A program made the translations under genes and the position numbers. This document shows positions 19,709 through 29,113 of a stretch of DNA of 64,000 bases, piece by piece. Positions within the stretch are counted from its first letter, which is position 1; each line of letters begins with the position of its first letter. This stretch comes from Prauserella flavalba (GTDB lineage Bacteria > Actinomycetota > Actinomycetes > Mycobacteriales > Pseudonocardiaceae): positions 372,001 to 436,000 of the forward strand of contig NZ_MASU01000002.1 of assembly GCF_003202235.1 (NCBI RefSeq), read 5' to 3'. A model generated the notes under the pieces. The model was not told the origin of the DNA, did no database searches, and was given only the letters and a program-made list of their open reading frames with translations.

Positions 19709-21607
19709 TTGATCGCATCATCGTGGCTGCTGGTCGCGTTCCCGGCGCTCGGCGCGCTCATCCTGCTGGCAGGCGGTAAACGCACCAACGGATGGGGGCA
19801 CCTGCTCGGGTGCGCGACGGTCATCGCGTCGTTCGTCTACGGCCTGGTGCTGTTCTTCTCCGAGTCCTTCGAGCAGGCCAGTGACACCACCGTCTACTCG
19901 TGGATCCCGGTCGAGGCGCTGCAGGTCGACTTCGGACTGCGCATCGACGCGCTGTCCGTGACGTTCGTGCTGCTGATCACCGGTGTCGGGTCGCTGATCC
20001 ACATCTACTCGATCGGCTACATGGCGGACGACGCCGACCGGCGCCGGTTTTTCGGCTTCCTGAACCTCTTCGTCGCCTCGATGCTGGTGCTGGTGCTGGG
20101 CAACAGCTTCGTGACGCTGTACCTCGGCTGGGAGGGTGTCGGCCTCGCGTCGTACCTGCTGATCGGCTGGTACCAGGACCGCCCGTCCGCGGCCACGGCG
20201 GCGAAGAAGGCGTTCCTGATGAACCGCGTCGGTGACGTCGGCCTCGCGCTCGCGATCTTCCTGATGTTCAAGTACATCGGCAGCACCGGCTACGAGGAGG
20301 TGTTCGCGGGCATCGGCGACGTCTCGCCCGCCGTGGTCACCGCGATCGGCCTGCTGCTCCTGCTCGGTGCCTGCGGCAAGTCGGGCCAGTTCCCGCTGCA
20401 GGCGTGGTTGCCCGACGCGATGGAGGGCCCCACCCCGGTGTCGGCCCTGATCCACGCGGCCACGATGGTGACAGCCGGTGTCTACCTGGTGGCCCGCTCG
20501 GCGCCGATCTACAACCTCACCGAGGACGGCAGGCTCGTCGTCACCCTCGTCGGTGCGTTCACGCTGCTGCTTGGGTCGATCATCGGCTGTGCCTACGACG
20601 ACATCAAGAAGGTGCTCGCGTACTCCACGGTGAGCCAGATCGGGTACATGATGCTGGCCGTCGGGCTCGGCCCGTTCGGCTACGCGCTGGGCATCGCACA
20701 CCTGCTCACGCACGGCTTCTTCAAGGCGGGTCTCTTCCTCGGTGCCGGTTCGGTCATGCACGCCATGAACGACGAGGTCGACATGCGCAAGTTCGGCGGC
20801 CTCTACAAGAAGATGCCGATCACGTTCGCGACGTTCGGTCTCGGCTACCTCGCGATCATCGGGTTCCCGTTCCTGTCCGGCTTCTACACCAAGGACGCGA
20901 TCATCGAGGCCGCGTTCGGCCAGGAGGGCTGGCGCGGCTGGGTGTTCGGCGGCTCGGCGCTGCTGGCGGCCGGGATCACGGGCTTCTACATGACCCGCCT
21001 GGTGCTGCTGACGTTCTTCGGCAAGGAACGCTGGCGCGAGACGAAGTCCGCCGACGGCAGGGAGTTCCACCCGCACGAGTCGCCCGCGGTGATGACCGCG
21101 CCGATGATCGTGCTCGCGGTGGGCTCCGTCGCCGCCGGCGCGCTGCTGATCAGCGGCGACACGCTCGCCGAGTTCCTCGTGCCGTCGGTGGGTGAGCTGG
21201 CCGAGGGCGAGCACGGCGTGCTGCCGCACGCGCTCGTGCCGTGGCTCACCGTGCTGATCTCCGCGCTCGGCGTCGGCCTCGCCTGGATGCTGTTCGGGCG
21301 CAGGGACACCGCGATCGAGCGTCCGCAGAACGTGGCCTGGCCGGTGCGGGCCGCGCGCAAGGACCTGTACGGCAACGCGCTCAACGAGGCGCTGGTCGCC
21401 ACGCCGAGCCTGTGGGCGACGCGCTTCGCGGTGTTCCTCGACAACCGGGGCGTCGACGGCGCCGTCAACGGGCTCGCCGCCGCACTCGGCGGCGGGTCGG
21501 GCCGAATGCGCAGACTCCAGACCGGCTTCGTCCGCTCGTATGCGCTGTCGATGCTCGGCGGCTCGTTCCTGATCGTCGCCGCCCTGCTGATGGTGAGGTT
21601 CTCATGA
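19709..21607 (+). CDS. nuoL: NADH-quinone oxidoreductase subunit L
   Basis: A 632-residue antiporter-like subunit, the distal proton pump of the membrane arm, with many hydrophobic helices and the long lateral helix region at the C-terminus. Recognisable motifs are [18 protein letters not shown] (channel Glu), [23 protein letters not shown] (about 231-253) and the broken-helix lysines further on. The start is TTG at 19709 with AGGGG 6 bases upstream. The nearest ATG is much further inside the first helix, so TTG is preferred. Confidence 0.94.
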   Translation: MIASSWLLVAFPALGALILLAGGKRTNGWGHLLGCATVIASFVYGLVLFFSESFEQASDTTVYSWIPVEALQVDFGLRIDALSVTFVLLITGVGSLIHIYSIGYMADDADRRRFFGFLNLFVASMLVLVLGNSFVTLYLGWEGVGLASYLLIGWYQDRPSAATAAKKAFLMNRVGDVGLALAIFLMFKYIGSTGYEEVFAGIGDVSPAVVTAIGLLLLLGACGKSGQFPLQAWLPDAMEGPTPVSALIHAATMVTAGVYLVARSAPIYNLTEDGRLVVTLVGAFTLLLGSIIGCAYDDIKKVLAYSTVSQIGYMMLAVGLGPFGYALGIAHLLTHGFFKAGLFLGAGSVMHAMNDEVDMRKFGGLYKKMPITFATFGLGYLAIIGFPFLSGFYTKDAIIEAAFGQEGWRGWVFGGSALLAAGITGFYMTRLVLLTFFGKERWRETKSADGREFHPHESPAVMTAPMIVLAVGSVAAGALLISGDTLAEFLVPSVGELAEGEHGVLPHALVPWLTVLISALGVGLAWMLFGRRDTAIERPQNVAWPVRAARKDLYGNALNEALVATPSLWATRFAVFLDNRGVDGAVNGLAAALGGGSGRMRRLQTGFVRSYALSMLGGSFLIVAALLMVRFS

Positions 21608-23205
21608 CCTGGCTTCTGGCCCTGATCCTGCTGCCGCTGGCGGGCGCGCTCGTCGTCGCGGGGCTGCGATCCAACGACCGGCTGGCGACGACGGTCGCGC
21701 TCGCGGTGTCCCTTGTGGAACTCGCGCTGATCGTGCCGTTCTGGCTCGCCTACGACCCGGCTGGCGAGCGCATCCAGCAGGCGTCGTCGATGGAGTGGAT
21801 CCCGACCTTCGGCATCCACATCTCGTTCGGCACCGATGGCATCTCGCTGATCATGATCGCCGTGATCGCGCTGCTGGTGCCGATCATCATCGGCACGCTG
21901 AACTCCACCGGGAAGCTGCCGGAGGGGCGCAGCGCAGGAGGATTCCTCTCGCTGGTGCTGGTGCAGGAGGCGCTGACGATCGCCGTGTTCGCGGCGACCG
22001 ACGTGTTCCTGTTCTACGTGCTCTTCGAGATCATGCTGATCCCGATGTACTTCCTCATCGGCGGCTACGGCGGCGCCAACCGCCAGTACGCGGCGGTGAA
22101 GTTCTTCCTCTACTCGTTCCTCGGCGGCCTGATCATGCTGGCCTCGGCGATCGGCGCGTACTCGCTCGCCTCCGACGAGCTGGGCCAGGGCACGTTCGAC
22201 TGGGCCACCCTCGTCGAGGTGGTTCGCGACGCCCCGGCCAGCACGCAGATCTGGCTGTTCCTCGGCTTCTTCCTGGCGTTCGCGATCAAGGCGCCGCTGG
22301 TGCCGTTCCACACCTGGCTGCCGGACGCGGCCGGGCAGGCGCCGATCGGTGTCACCGTGCTGCTCGTCGGCGTGCTCGACAAGGTCGGCACGTTCGGCTT
22401 CCTGCGCTACTGCCTGCCGATGTTCCCCGAGGCCAGCGAGCGGCTGGCGCCGCTCGTGCTCGTGCTCGCCGTCGCGGGCGTGATCTACGGCTCGGTGCTC
22501 GCGGCGGGCCAGCAGGACATGAAGCGCTTCGTCGCCTACGTCTCCATCGCCCACTTCGGCTTCATCGCACTCGGCATCTTCGCGTTCACGCCGCAGTCGG
22601 TGGTGGGCTCGGCGACGTACATGCTCAACCACAGCCTCGCCACCGGAATGCTGATCATCGTCGTCGGCATCATCGCCGCGCGCGGCGGTTCCACGCGGAT
22701 CTCCGACTACGGCGGCATGGCGAAGGTGACCCCGATCCTCGGCGGCATGCTGCTGATCGCGGGTCTGTCCACCTTGTCCCTGCCGGGCACGAACTCGTTC
22801 ATCAGCGAGTTCCTGGTGCTGCTCGGCTCGTTCGACACCAGGCCCGTCTACGCGATCATCGCCACGGTCGGCATGGTGCTCGCCGCCGCGTACGTGCTGT
22901 GGCTGTACCAGCGGATCATGACCGGCCCCGTGCGTGGCGACGCGCTCGTCGGGGCTGTGGAGGACCCAGCGGCGCGAAGCGCCTCCGTGGTGGGCGGTGG
23001 CGGGCGGCGGGTGGGCGGTCCCGGAACGGCGGTGGCTCCCGAGGTCGGGGAGAAGAAGGCCATCCGTGATCTGTCGGTGAAGGAGATCGCGGTACTCGCG
23101 CCGCTGGTGGTGCTGATCGTCGGACTCGGCTTCTACCCGAAGCCGGTGCTCGACACGGTCACGCCGTCGGTGGAAGCGACCCTCACAGCGGTGCAGGAAA
23201 GGTAA
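21604..23205 (+). CDS. nuoM: NADH-quinone oxidoreductase subunit M, with a repeat-derived loop
   Basis: A 533-residue antiporter-like proton-pumping subunit. Motifs include [20 protein letters not shown] (channel Glu) and [24 protein letters not shown]. Residues about 449-481 ([23 protein letters not shown] and flanks) are a Gly/Arg-rich loop before the last helices. Its DNA carries a repeat, CAGCGGCGCGAAGCGCCTCCGT at 22967-22988, also found intergenically at 853-874. The frame stays open and the following helix ([20 protein letters not shown]) is intact. It overlaps nuoL by 4 bases. Confidence 0.94.
   Translation: MTWLLALILLPLAGALVVAGLRSNDRLATTVALAVSLVELALIVPFWLAYDPAGERIQQASSMEWIPTFGIHISFGTDGISLIMIAVIALLVPIIIGTLNSTGKLPEGRSAGGFLSLVLVQEALTIAVFAATDVFLFYVLFEIMLIPMYFLIGGYGGANRQYAAVKFFLYSFLGGLIMLASAIGAYSLASDELGQGTFDWATLVEVVRDAPASTQIWLFLGFFLAFAIKAPLVPFHTWLPDAAGQAPIGVTVLLVGVLDKVGTFGFLRYCLPMFPEASERLAPLVLVLAVAGVIYGSVLAAGQQDMKRFVAYVSIAHFGFIALGIFAFTPQSVVGSATYMLNHSLATGMLIIVVGIIAARGGSTRISDYGGMAKVTPILGGMLLIAGLSTLSLPGTNSFISEFLVLLGSFDTRPVYAIIATVGMVLAAAYVLWLYQRIMTGPVRGDALVGAVEDPAARSASVVGGGGRRVGGPGTAVAPEVGEKKAIRDLSVKEIAVLAPLVVLIVGLGFYPKPVLDTVTPSVEATLTAVQER
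22960..23040. repeat. Family 2 repeat inside nuoM
   Basis: CAGCGGCGCGAAGCGCCTCCGT (22967-22988) contains a GGCGC-GAA-GCGCC hairpin and is followed by GT-rich GGTGGGCGGTGGCGGG. The same order occurs at 853-890 downstream of menD. Boundaries are approximate. Confidence 0.6.
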
Positions 23206-23213
23206 TCCCAGCC

Positions 23214-24782
23214 GTGAACGTTTTTCTCGCCCAGCAGGCGGACCGCATCGACGTGCCCGCCATCGACTACGCGGCCATCCTGCCGATGCTGATCATCCTC
23301 GGCGCCGCGTGCATCGGCGTGCTGTTCGAGGCGTTCCTGCCCAAGCACCAGCGGTGGCCAGGGCAGGTCGTGCTGACCTTGCTCGCGATCGCCGCGGCCG
23401 GGGTCGCGCTCGGCGCCTACGTCGGTGACTCGCCCGCGCGCGGCGTCACCACGCTGAGCGGCACGCTGTCGATCGACAAGCCCGCACTGTTCCTTTGGGG
23501 CACGCTGCTCGCGCTCGCGCTCGGCGCCGTGTTGCTGATCGCCGACCGGTCCATCGAGCCCGGCGGCGCTTTCGTGGCTCAGGCCGGGATCGCGCCCGGC
23601 ACCGTGCAGGACCGTGCGCAGGTCGGCTCCACCGGCATGCAGACCGAGGTGTTCCCGCTGGCGCTGTTCGCGCTCGGCGGCATGATGGCGTTCTGCTCGG
23701 CCAACGACCTGCTGACGATGTTCATCGCGCTCGAGGTGCTGAGCCTGCCGCTGTACCTGATGTGCGGGCTCGCCCGTCGTCGTCGCCTGCTCTCGCAGGA
23801 GGCCGCGGTCAAGTACTTCCTGCTCGGTGCGTTCGCGAGCGCGTTCTTCCTCTACGGCCTCGCGCTGCTCTACGGTTACGCGGGCTCGGTGAAGCTCGCC
23901 GACATCGCCAACGCGACCGCGGGCACCGACCGTTCCGACACGCTGCTCTTCGCCGGTCTCGGCCTGCTGATGGTGGGTCTGCTGTTCAAGGGCTCCGTCG
24001 GCCCGTTCCACACCTGGACCCCCGACGTCTACCAGGGCGCGCCCACGCCGGTGACGGCGTTCATGGCGGCGTGCACGAAGGTCGCCGCCTTCGGCGGGAT
24101 GCTGCGGGTGCTGGCGGTCGCGTTCGAGTCGACCAGCTGGGAGTGGCGCGGCGTGCTCTGGGGCGTCGCGATCATCTCGATGGTGATCGGCGCCGTGCTC
24201 GGGCTCACCCAGACCGACGTCAAACGCATGATCGCGTACTCGTCGATCGCGCACGCCGGGTTCCTGCTCGTCGGCACGATGGCGCTGACCGAGGACGGCC
24301 TGTCCGGCACGCTGTTCTACCTGCTTGCCTACGGCTTCACCACGCTCGCCGCGTTCGGCGTAATCTCGCTGGTGCGTGACTCCTCCGGCGAGGCGACGCA
24401 CCTGTCGGCGTGGGCGGGCCTTGCGAAACGGTCACCGCTGCTGGCAGCCGTGTTCACGTTCCTGCTCCTCGCGCTCGCCGGTATCCCGCTGACGAGCGGC
24501 TTCGTGGGCAAGTTCGTGGTGTTCTCGGCGGCGCTATCCGACGGCATGGCCCCGCTGGTGGTGATCGCGCTCGTCTTCAGCGCCGTCGCGGCGTTCTTCT
24601 ACCTGCGCGTCGTGGTGCTGATGTACTTCTCCGAACCGGCTCCGGACGGACCGACGGTGAGCGTGCCCGGCGCGTTCACCACGGCTGCGATCACGCTCGG
24701 CGTGGCGGTGACCCTGCTGCTCGGCGTGCTCCCGGCGTTCGCGCTGAACTGGGCGGGCGCGGGCGGCTTCGCGCTCAGCTGA
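23214..24782 (+). CDS. nuoN: NADH-quinone oxidoreductase subunit N
   Basis: A 522-residue antiporter-like subunit that completes the 14-gene complex I set. Motifs are FIALEVLSLPLYLMCGLARR (channel Glu) and GPFHTWTPDVYQGAPTPVTAFMAAC. Start GTG at 23214 is preceded by GGAAAGG. The 3' end overlaps the convergent EspG-like gene by 8 bases, so there is no room for a separate terminator. Confidence 0.95.
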   Translation: MNVFLAQQADRIDVPAIDYAAILPMLIILGAACIGVLFEAFLPKHQRWPGQVVLTLLAIAAAGVALGAYVGDSPARGVTTLSGTLSIDKPALFLWGTLLALALGAVLLIADRSIEPGGAFVAQAGIAPGTVQDRAQVGSTGMQTEVFPLALFALGGMMAFCSANDLLTMFIALEVLSLPLYLMCGLARRRRLLSQEAAVKYFLLGAFASAFFLYGLALLYGYAGSVKLADIANATAGTDRSDTLLFAGLGLLMVGLLFKGSVGPFHTWTPDVYQGAPTPVTAFMAACTKVAAFGGMLRVLAVAFESTSWEWRGVLWGVAIISMVIGAVLGLTQTDVKRMIAYSSIAHAGFLLVGTMALTEDGLSGTLFYLLAYGFTTLAAFGVISLVRDSSGEATHLSAWAGLAKRSPLLAAVFTFLLLALAGIPLTSGFVGKFVVFSAALSDGMAPLVVIALVFSAVAAFFYLRVVVLMYFSEPAPDGPTVSVPGAFTTAAITLGVAVTLLLGVLPAFALNWAGAGGFALS

Positions 24783-25458
24783 GGGTGGCCCTCACGGCGG
24801 TGAGCCGGGCGGCCAGCTGCCCGGGCTCGCCGGCGAACACCGTGAGGTGCCCGCCGCCCTCGGCGTGGGTGAAGCCGAGCCTGCCGGTGTCGCTGTCGAG
24901 GTAGCCGACCGGCGCGGGTGCCTCCACCCGTTCGCCGCCCCCGGCGCGGCGGGCGACGTGCAGGAAGCCCATGCCCCGGGGATTGTCGAGCAGGCGAGCG
25001 AGGCCGTCGAGGTCGCCCTTCGGCAGGGAGAACGTCTCGACGGGCGCGGGCCGGTAGCGCGGGAGCTGCCCGGCGAGCACGGTCGGATAGTCGCGGTCGC
25101 CGAGTGAGCGCAGGTGAACGGTGCGGTCGCGGTGCCGGGCGAGTACGGCCGAGCGGCCCCGGATCGCGACGAGCACCCCGTACTGCGTGTCGCCACTGCG
25201 GATGTGGGCGAAGTACTCGGTGTGCGGCCGGTCGAGGACGTGCAGCACGTCCTCGAAGTCGGGATCGAGAGCCTTGCCGACCGTGAGACCCTGCTCGGTG
25301 AGCCGCTCGAACGCCTCGCGGTCGACCTGCCGCGCCGCCGCCGGCGGCACGTAGCGGACGCCGCCGGAGAAGATCGCGTGCGGCTCGCCGCAGCCCGCCC
25401 ACGTCATCGCCGTGAGCAGGGTGTGCAGCGGCAGCTCCGCCGGCCCCGTCCAGAACAC
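24775..25458 (-). CDS. EspG-like ESX secretion-associated chaperone
   Basis: A 227-residue protein of the EspG family. EspG proteins bind the tip of PE-PPE type substrates in the cytoplasm and deliver them to a type VII (ESX) secretion machine. Family features visible are the N-terminal HTLLTAMTWAGCGEPHAIFSGGVRYVPP, the central Arg/Asp-rich strand region RDRTVHLRSLGDRDYPTVLAGQLP and a C-terminal GHLTVFAGEPGQLAARLTAVR. It lies 3 bases after the PPE-like gene, its likely cargo. No ESX membrane or ATPase genes are in the window. Confidence 0.75.
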   Translation of the reverse strand: MFWTGPAELPLHTLLTAMTWAGCGEPHAIFSGGVRYVPPAAARQVDREAFERLTEQGLTVGKALDPDFEDVLHVLDRPHTEYFAHIRSGDTQYGVLVAIRGRSAVLARHRDRTVHLRSLGDRDYPTVLAGQLPRYRPAPVETFSLPKGDLDGLARLLDNPRGMGFLHVARRAGGGERVEAPAPVGYLDSDTGRLGFTHAEGGGHLTVFAGEPGQLAARLTAVRATLS

Positions 25459-25461
25459 GGA

Positions 25462-26766
25462 CTAGTGGGTCTTGCGCTCGCCGAGCACCGGCGGCGTGGT
25501 CTTCTCGACCGGACCCGCGAACGTCTCGTCGGGATCGGGGTTGCGCAGGTAGGCCGGGGGAGTGCGCTCCTTGTCCTCCTCCTTGCCGCGCCCGCCGCCG
25601 ACGGCGCCCATCGGCATGCCGGTGGCGCCGCGTGCGTTCGCGCCCGTGCCCGGCGCGGTGCCGCCGCGGGCCGCAGTCTCGCCCGGAATCCCGGCGCCGG
25701 TGCCGCGGCCTGGCGGTGGGGCGACCTGTCCGCCCTGGCCGGGTGCGCCCGGTGTGCCGGGTGTTGCGCCGGGTAGCCGAGCGAATCCGTTGCCTGTGCC
25801 TGTGCCTGTGCCGGTTCCCGCTCCCGTTCCGGGGCGTGGGCCGGCGCCGGGTGCGGGGGCGTAACCGGTGTAGGGATTGGGCGGCGCCCACGGCCCGGTG
25901 CCGGTGTTGAGGTGGTTGATGGGCTTGCCGGTGGGGCCGAACTGGTAGTCGGGCGGCGAGGTGACCGGCGGGTTGACGGGCTGGGGCCGGTACGCGGCCG
26001 CGTGGGTGCCGTCGTCGGCCGGGGTGCCGCCGGTGTTGCTACTCGTGTCGCCGTCTGGGGTGTTGCCGGTCTGGCTGCCGGTCTGGCCGATGGGTGTTGC
26101 GGTGCTACCGATCGGCGTGCCTTGAGGGCTCCCGACGCTCCCGCCGGTGACCGGAGCCCGCTGCACGCCGCCAACGATGGGGGCCGGGGCGGTGTCCCGT
26201 GCGGCGGTGGCTTCCCTGCCGGTACCGCTGTCGATGAGGCTGACGGGTGCGCCGAGGTCGGCAAGGGAGGCATAACGTGCGGGCATGGTCTCGCCGTTGG
26301 CGGTACTGGCCTGGTGGTAGGCGCCGAAAGCCTGCACGTTGGCCTGGCTGTCGGCGTTGTACTGGTCGAGTTTGGCCTGATAGGAATTCTCACCCTGCAT
26401 GAAGGAGACGAAGTCGTCGGCGGTGATGGCAGGCGGATCGGCGGAAACGGGAACCACGCTGTTGCTCACGGTGCCGAACGCGCTGATCTGATCGGTGACG
26501 GCCCGATCCGCGATGTCGAGGTACTTACTGTCCACATCGGACGCCTTGGCGAGTGGCCAGGCGGCATTGGCGGCGGCACTCCCACCCTCACCCTGCCAGC
26601 CGGAGTCGATCTGCCCGGCAAGCTTGGCAACCATGTCCGCGCAGGCCTCGAGTTCCTGGCGGAGGCGGTATGTAGCGTCGCCGGCCGCCGTCAGCTTCGC
26701 GGCACCGCTGCCGCCGGTGATCTGTTCGTAGATCTCCGCGGCCGTCAGTGGCCCTTCGACAGCCAT
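25462..26766 (-). CDS. PPE/WXG100-like ESX substrate with Gly/Pro-rich tail
   Basis: A 434-residue protein. The ATG at 26766 is used because it has a ribosome site (GAGG, minus strand) and gives MAVEGPLTAAEIYEQITGG. Residues 1-180 are predicted helical, with a WXG motif in IDSGWQGEGG (about 52-61), resembling actinobacterial PPE-domain proteins. From about residue 190 the sequence is disordered, rich in Gly, Thr and Pro, with short runs such as GTGTGTGTGNG. Likely secreted through ESX with the help of the adjacent EspG-like protein; its role outside is unknown. Confidence 0.7.
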   Translation of the reverse strand: MAVEGPLTAAEIYEQITGGSGAAKLTAAGDATYRLRQELEACADMVAKLAGQIDSGWQGEGGSAAANAAWPLAKASDVDSKYLDIADRAVTDQISAFGTVSNSVVPVSADPPAITADDFVSFMQGENSYQAKLDQYNADSQANVQAFGAYHQASTANGETMPARYASLADLGAPVSLIDSGTGREATAARDTAPAPIVGGVQRAPVTGGSVGSPQGTPIGSTATPIGQTGSQTGNTPDGDTSSNTGGTPADDGTHAAAYRPQPVNPPVTSPPDYQFGPTGKPINHLNTGTGPWAPPNPYTGYAPAPGAGPRPGTGAGTGTGTGTGNGFARLPGATPGTPGAPGQGGQVAPPPGRGTGAGIPGETAARGGTAPGTGANARGATGMPMGAVGGGRGKEEDKERTPPAYLRNPDPDETFAGPVEKTTPPVLGERKTH

Positions 26767-26767
26767 G

Positions 26768-27397
26768 TCAGCTCCTCGCTTGGATATTGCCGATGACGGC
26801 GGTTGCGACTTCTTCCGCTGCTTCGCAAGGGTCAACGTTGCCTATCGCCCGCTGGCTCAGGTAGATGTTGATGTCTACCGTTGCGTCGTTGCTGGTTCCG
26901 ACACGGACCGCGCACTCTCCCTGATCACGGCTGTCGACCCCGTCGTAGGCCACGGCGGGATATCCGTCTGCGATCAGGTCGAGTTCCTCGAAGAACGCGT
27001 ACTCGGATCGATGGGCGTAGAGCGCCGACAACCCCTTGCTGCTCAGCTCGGGGAAAGTGACCACGATTCCGGCCCGGACGTTGTCGCTTTCGGTGAACCA
27101 TGCGCATTCCGGGCCGTTAGGTCCGTCCGGGCGTGCCTCGGGTTGAATTCCCGGGCCGAAATACTCTTCGATCTGCGCGCTCGAGATGGTGTCACACGGA
27201 GACTCGGTGAAGGCGGAGATGTTCAACGGGTTCCTGACCTCAGGTGCGTCGGCTGGGCTGCTGGTTGATGACGACGCACTGGCGCTCGGCGCTGACCCCC
27301 GGGTGCTCGGGCTGGCATCACCGGGTTCCTTGCCGGAACACGCTGCCAGCGCTGCGGCTGTGGCTACGACAAAGGCAATCTTCGGCCACCGCCGCAT
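26768..27397 (-). CDS. DUF3558-type lipoprotein
   Basis: A 209-residue lipoprotein. The signal peptide MRRWPKIAFVVATAAALAAC ends in the lipobox Cys20, followed by a Ser-rich linker. The body has the DUF3558 cysteine pattern (ESPCDTISSAQIEEYFG, GPECAWF, QGECAVRV, DPCEAAEEVA). DUF3558 lipoproteins often sit next to ESX substrates in Pseudonocardiales; their function is not known. The start overlaps the stop of the preceding gene by one base. Confidence 0.8.
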   Translation of the reverse strand: MRRWPKIAFVVATAAALAACSGKEPGDASPSTRGSAPSASASSSTSSPADAPEVRNPLNISAFTESPCDTISSAQIEEYFGPGIQPEARPDGPNGPECAWFTESDNVRAGIVVTFPELSSKGLSALYAHRSEYAFFEELDLIADGYPAVAYDGVDSRDQGECAVRVGTSNDATVDINIYLSQRAIGNVDPCEAAEEVATAVIGNIQARS

Positions 27398-27846
27398 CAG
27401 AACTTCCCCCCGTCGCTTCTGATCTCGGTCGAAGCTTCGTCTTCTTGGTTCAGGTACGCGCCACTCGCTTCGCGGAATCGTTCCGCCATCGTTCGGCAGT
27501 ATTGCGCGCGCTGACTCAGCGTTTCTCGCAGGGCGACCCCGGAGGACCGTACTTTCTCGGCGTTTCCCTGGCTGGCGTACTCAAGGCCGGGCCCGTCGGC
27601 TTCGATGAGGAAGCTTGCGTTGCGTTCGGCATCGGTGAACCGTTCCGCCAAGCCCTGCCACGTTTCCGCTATTCTCCCGAGCTGTTCCGCGTCGAAGGCG
27701 AAGCCTGGGCCTTGGTTCGGGCCGCTGCCGCCTCCCTGGGACGCCCACGGGACCGTGCCGCCGGACTGGTTCGGTTCGGGGTCCTGCGGGGTCGGCACGT
27801 AGACCTTCGGGTCCGGCATGGCATGCCCCCGGATCTCCCTGGCCAT
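27397..27846 (-). CDS. Small helical protein, first gene of the ESX-associated cassette
   Basis: A 149-residue protein; ATG at 27846 is favoured by a strong GGAGGGGG ribosome site on the minus strand, over the longer frame reaching 27972. The N-terminus is Pro/Gly-rich. Residues about 50-149 form long amphipathic helices with TWQGLAERF, a WXG-like turn. The gene order (this, DUF3558 lipoprotein, PPE-like, EspG-like) suggests a type VII substrate or partner. I do not recognise a named family. Confidence 0.6.
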   Translation of the reverse strand: MAREIRGHAMPDPKVYVPTPQDPEPNQSGGTVPWASQGGGSGPNQGPGFAFDAEQLGRIAETWQGLAERFTDAERNASFLIEADGPGLEYASQGNAEKVRSSGVALRETLSQRAQYCRTMAERFREASGAYLNQEDEASTEIRSDGGKF

Positions 27847-28077
27847 CGCGCCCCCTCCACTATGACCGTTACGTCGCGAATACGCTCTGTGCCCGTCCTC
27901 GCAACGTAGCACGCTATCCACCCTCGCACCGGCGTTTTCCCAAGGTTGGCGCGCAAGCGCTTGCGCCGACATGTCGCCAGCATCACGATTCCGCTGGTCC
28001 AGAGGGTCATCGACCGTTGATCCGTTGCCATTAGGCTGGTGGCGATCGTTACCCAGTGCCGAGAGGGCGGAACCGAC

Positions 28078-29097
28078 GTGTCAGTGCGTGATGGCGCCAT
28101 CGACGACTTGCGCGCCGCGGTCGGGCTGCAGATCGCCGACGAGGAACTGCTCCGTGACCTCGCCGGCGGGCTGCGCGACGTCGAGGAACTGCTCCACGAG
28201 GTGGTCCGCAGTGACGTCGAGGCCGTCAACGAGGCCGCCCGGCACCTGGTGGAGGCCGGTGGCAAACGCTTCCGTCCGCTGTTCACGCTCCTGGCGTCCC
28301 AGTTCGGCAAGGGGGGCCGCGAGGCGGTGATCACCGCGGCCGCGGCGGTCGAGCTCGTGCACCTCGCCACGCTGTACCACGACGACGTGATGGACGAGGC
28401 CACCATGCGCCGCGGCGCCCCGAGCGTCAACGCCCGCTGGGACAACACCATCGCCATTCTCACCGGCGACTTCCTCTTCGCGCACGCGTCCCGCCTCGTG
28501 GCCGACCTCGGCACCGACGCGGCGCGCATCACCGCCGAGACGTTCAGCGAGCTGGTGACCGGTCAGATGCGCGAGACGGTCGGCCCCCGCGACGGCGAGG
28601 ATCCCGTCGCGCACTACCTGTCGGTCATCGCGCAGAAGACGGGTTCCCTGATCGCCACGGCCGGCCGCTTCGGCGGAATGCTCTCCGACGCCCCGCAGGA
28701 GCACATCGACGCGCTGCGCCGCTTCGGCGAGATCATCGGCACCGCGTTCCAGATCTCCGACGACATCATTGACATCGACTCGCCGTCCCACGAGCTGGGC
28801 AAGTCTCAGGGCACCGACCTCCGCGAGGGCGTGCGCACGCTGCCGATGCTGTACGAGCTCGCCGGGGACCGGCCCGACCCGAGGCTGGCCGAGCTGCTCC
28901 GCGGCCCTCTCGACGACGACGCGCTGATCGAGGAGGCGCTCGGGTTGCTGCGCACGTCGCGTGGTCTCGAGCGCGCGAGGGTCACCCTTTCCGACTACGC
29001 TCGGCGCGCGAGGACGGAGCTGGCGGCGTTGCCGCCGTCTCCGGCGCGGGACGCCTGCGAGTCGGTGGCCGACTACCTCGTCGCACGCACCCACTAG
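28078..29097 (+). CDS. Long-chain polyprenyl diphosphate synthase (menaquinone side chain)
   Basis: A 339-residue trans-prenyltransferase. The two aspartate-rich motifs are HDDVMD (residues 101-106) and DDIIDID (228-234); GGKRFRP (61-67) binds IPP. The residues before the first motif (LATLY) are small, which fits a long-chain product such as heptaprenyl to nonaprenyl diphosphate, the menaquinone tail. GTG at 28078 follows GAGGGCGG. In mycobacteria the homologue (grcC1, Rv0562) is beside menJ; here nuo and the ESX cassette lie between. Confidence 0.88.
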   Translation: MSVRDGAIDDLRAAVGLQIADEELLRDLAGGLRDVEELLHEVVRSDVEAVNEAARHLVEAGGKRFRPLFTLLASQFGKGGREAVITAAAAVELVHLATLYHDDVMDEATMRRGAPSVNARWDNTIAILTGDFLFAHASRLVADLGTDAARITAETFSELVTGQMRETVGPRDGEDPVAHYLSVIAQKTGSLIATAGRFGGMLSDAPQEHIDALRRFGEIIGTAFQISDDIIDIDSPSHELGKSQGTDLREGVRTLPMLYELAGDRPDPRLAELLRGPLDDDALIEEALGLLRTSRGLERARVTLSDYARRARTELAALPPSPARDACESVADYLVARTH

Positions 29098-29113
29098 GGA
29101 GGACAGCGCGAGT

